Positions 4,661 through 5,590 of a stretch of DNA of 5,590 bases are shown piece by piece. The DNA comes from DATAWZ01 sp036266975. GTDB lineage: Bacteria; Actinomycetota; Thermoleophilia; Solirubrobacterales; Solirubrobacteraceae. The stretch covers positions 1 through 5,590 of the forward strand of contig DATAWZ010000124.1 in NCBI GenBank assembly GCA_036266975.1. The letters run 5' to 3'. Position 1 is the stretch's first letter, and every line of letters begins with the position of its first letter. The translations under genes were made by a program, and so were the position numbers. The notes beneath the pieces were generated by a model. That model did no database searches. It worked only from the letters and a program-made list of their open reading frames with translations, and was not told where the DNA came from.

Positions 4661-4855
4661 TCACTTGGTCTCGGCCTCCAGGCGGCTGGCCTCACGGCCC
4701 TTCTCGTCGGCGCGTTCCTGCGCCCGCGCGTGCTCCTCCTTGACCTTGCCCTTGCGCTCCTCCTTGCGGCCGCGCTCGTGCAGCGGACGGTCGCCGAGCA
4801 CGTCCCCGGCGGCCTGCTTGAGCTTCCCGCTCACCTTGTCGGCGATGTCGCTCAT
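4661..4855 (-). CDS. CsbD-like stress protein
   Basis: A 64-residue hydrophilic protein of the CsbD family, which in Bacillus is induced by the general stress factor SigB; the molecular function is not known. The family pattern is clear: MSDIADKVSGKLKQAAGDVL at 1-20, then GDRPLHERGRKEERKGKVKE, matching the usual K.KG..K...G...GD..L...G....KGK..E layout. The tail, EEHARAQERADEKGREASRL, extends as a charged helix. The length is typical for the family. AAAGGAG (4861-4867) lies five bases before ATG 4855, a strong ribosome site. A SigB-like promoter lies upstream and a terminator directly downstream. It stands back to back with the small membrane gene at 4974, and a second CsbD-like gene follows at 5299. 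Confidence 0.9.
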   Translation of the reverse strand: MSDIADKVSGKLKQAAGDVLGDRPLHERGRKEERKGKVKEEHARAQERADEKGREASRLEAETK

Positions 4856-4886
4856 CGCGTCTCCTTTCGTCGAACTCCTTGATGGA

Positions 4887-4911
4887 CTTCCCGGCGCTCA
4901 GCCCGGGAAAC
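4887..4911 (-). promoter_or_regulatory. SigB/SigF-type promoter of the CsbD-like gene
   Basis: On the minus strand GTTT (4911-4908), exactly 15 bases, then GGGAAG (4892-4887). This matches the GTTT-N12-17-GGG(T/A)A form used by general-stress sigma factors. Transcription would start near 4880, giving a leader of about 25 nt that holds the ribosome site. The csbD family being a known SigB target makes this the best of the candidate stress promoters here. Confidence 0.5.
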
Positions 4912-4973
4912 GAGCGCGGTCTCCGCGGGGACAGCGGCGGGTGAGGGGTCGCGTCGGCGGGGAGAAAACGGGT

Positions 4974-5202
4974 ATGCGGCACGACGTTCTCTCGGGCTGG
5001 GGTCGCGTCACGGCTCGGGTGATCGCGCCGACGCTGATCGCGTTGGCGGGCGTCGCGCTGCTGCTGACCGGCGAGCCAGCGCTGGGCACGGGCGGTCATC
5101 GCGATCGCCGTGATCGGCCTGGGCGTCGACTGGCTCGCCGGCACTCGCTGCACGACGCAGACGGGGGGGCCCGTGCGCCATCGGGCCGCCGAGCCGCGCT
5201 GA
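4974..5202 (+). pseudogene. Small two-helix membrane protein, broken by one extra base
   Basis: ATG 4974 has GGAG 9 nt upstream. It encodes MRHDVLSGWGRVTARVIAPT followed by LIALAGVALLLTGE, one membrane helix (residues about 16-32). The frame then turns into an Arg-rich, unlikely sequence ending at TGA 5235-5237. Skipping one C at 5076-5077 gives QRWARAVIAIAVIGLGVDWL and then AGTRCTTQTGGPVRHRAAEPR with TGA at 5200-5202. That is a second helix and a hydrophilic tail, a 75-residue protein with the helix-turn-helix-in-membrane layout common among small actinobacterial membrane proteins. The restored hydrophobic helix is strong evidence that the base is an insertion, either a real mutation or a sequencing error. 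No family name is offered. It lies between two CsbD-like genes. Confidence 0.62.
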
Positions 5203-5234
5203 ACCCTGATCGTCACCCTGCCGGCAGCGGGCGG

Positions 5235-5263
5235 TAGGCGCGGCGTACCCCGGGTAGCGCCTA
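5235..5263 (+). promoter_or_regulatory. Nested palindrome in front of the second CsbD-like gene
   Basis: TAGGCGC (5235-5241) pairs with GCGCCTA (5257-5263), enclosing TACCC (5246-5250) with GGGTA (5252-5256). The GGGTAG at 5252-5257 could serve as a SigB-like -10 box about 40 nt before ATG 5299, and the palindrome could then be an operator. Alternatively it ends transcription of the membrane gene. No convincing -35 is seen. Confidence 0.35.
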
Positions 5264-5298
5264 GGAGACACGACCTCCTCCGACAGGAAGGAACCGCT

Positions 5299-5590
5299 AT
5301 GGCCGAATCAGCGATCAGCGAGCTGCGCGCGAGGGTGAGCGGCTCGATCAAGCGACTCGCCGGGGAGGTGCTCGGCGACGAGCGACTCGAGCGCGAGGGG
5401 CGCCTGCGCGTCGAGCAGGGCCACGCCAGCTCGAGCGCTCGCGCCCACGACGCACTCGCCGCCGAGGCGCATGACCGCGCCGACGCCGATCTGGCGCGCG
5501 CCGCCAGCACCCGGGCCGCCGGCGAGCAGCGCGCCGCGGAGCAGGGCGAGCAGCGCGAGCACGCGATCGAGGCCCGCCGCGATACGCGAG
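5299..5590 (+). CDS. CsbD-like protein with long helical tail (continues beyond right edge)
   Basis: ATG 5299 follows AGGAAGGA (5285-5292) at a spacing of six bases, a strong ribosome site. The reading frame is open to the edge (97 residues). Residues about 12-45 match the CsbD pattern of the other gene: RVSGSIKRLAGEVLGDERLE then REGRLRVEQGHA, with the shared AG(E/D)VLGD..L...GR core. After that comes an Ala/Arg/Glu/Asp/His-rich stretch (residues 46-97) that should form a long charged helix, already well beyond the usual CsbD length of 60-70 residues. The two CsbD-like genes may be diverged duplicates. The role in stress is inferred from the family; the C-terminus is not visible. Confidence 0.78.
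   Translation, partial: MAESAISELRARVSGSIKRLAGEVLGDERLEREGRLRVEQGHASSSARAHDALAAEAHDRADADLARAASTRAAGEQRAAEQGEQREHAIEARRDTR

Noticed and set aside
4656..5237. A 193-codon plus-strand frame from 4656 across the CsbD-like gene
   Set aside because: Its first part is antisense to the CsbD gene and has no ribosome site. Only the part from ATG 4974 has a site and a protein-like sequence.

Overview
The window is very GC-rich and gene-dense, with GTG starts, TANNNT -10 boxes next to start codons, and proteins of actinobacterial type. The protein families (FHA-FtsK N-terminus, FHA plus helix-turn-helix regulator, Ig-like/OmpA surface protein of a kind I associate with Solirubrobacterales, BON, CsbD) suggest an actinobacterium, probably class Thermoleophilia. 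The taxonomic placement is inference from family recognition, not from a search.

Layout. Positions 1-651 (minus) hold the N-terminus of an FHA-containing FtsK/SpoIIIE-type protein that runs off the left edge. Divergent from it, across a 35-bp gap with two facing promoters, is an FHA plus helix-turn-helix protein (687-1370, plus). Convergent with that is a small membrane-anchored His/Pro-rich protein (1380-1775, minus). Positions 1800-2673 (plus) are the wreck of a secreted or surface protein: part of one bacterial Ig-like repeat, then a linker and a frameshifted OmpA-like domain. Positions 2700-3560 have no credible gene. They hold a degenerate tandem array whose units carry a stem-loop; its helices are kept while their sequence changes, which points to a structured RNA or DNA element.

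The right part looks like a small-protein stress island: a BON-domain protein (minus, 3586-4029 or 4068), a 57-residue charged protein (plus, 4398-4571), a CsbD-like protein (minus, 4661-4855), a two-helix membrane protein broken by one extra base (plus, 4974-5202), and a second CsbD-like protein (plus, 5299 to the right edge). Several of these genes have GGGTA- or GGGAA-type boxes at promoter distance, the best being GTTT-N15-GGGAAG before the first csbD-like gene. This would fit a general-stress sigma factor of the SigB/SigF type, but such short motifs also occur by chance.

Working together (inference): the left divergent pair is probably a type VII-like or FtsK-like ATPase with a phosphothreonine-reading regulator. 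The right cluster is probably an envelope and osmotic stress set. The most unusual item is the structured repeat array between the dead surface-protein gene and the BON gene.
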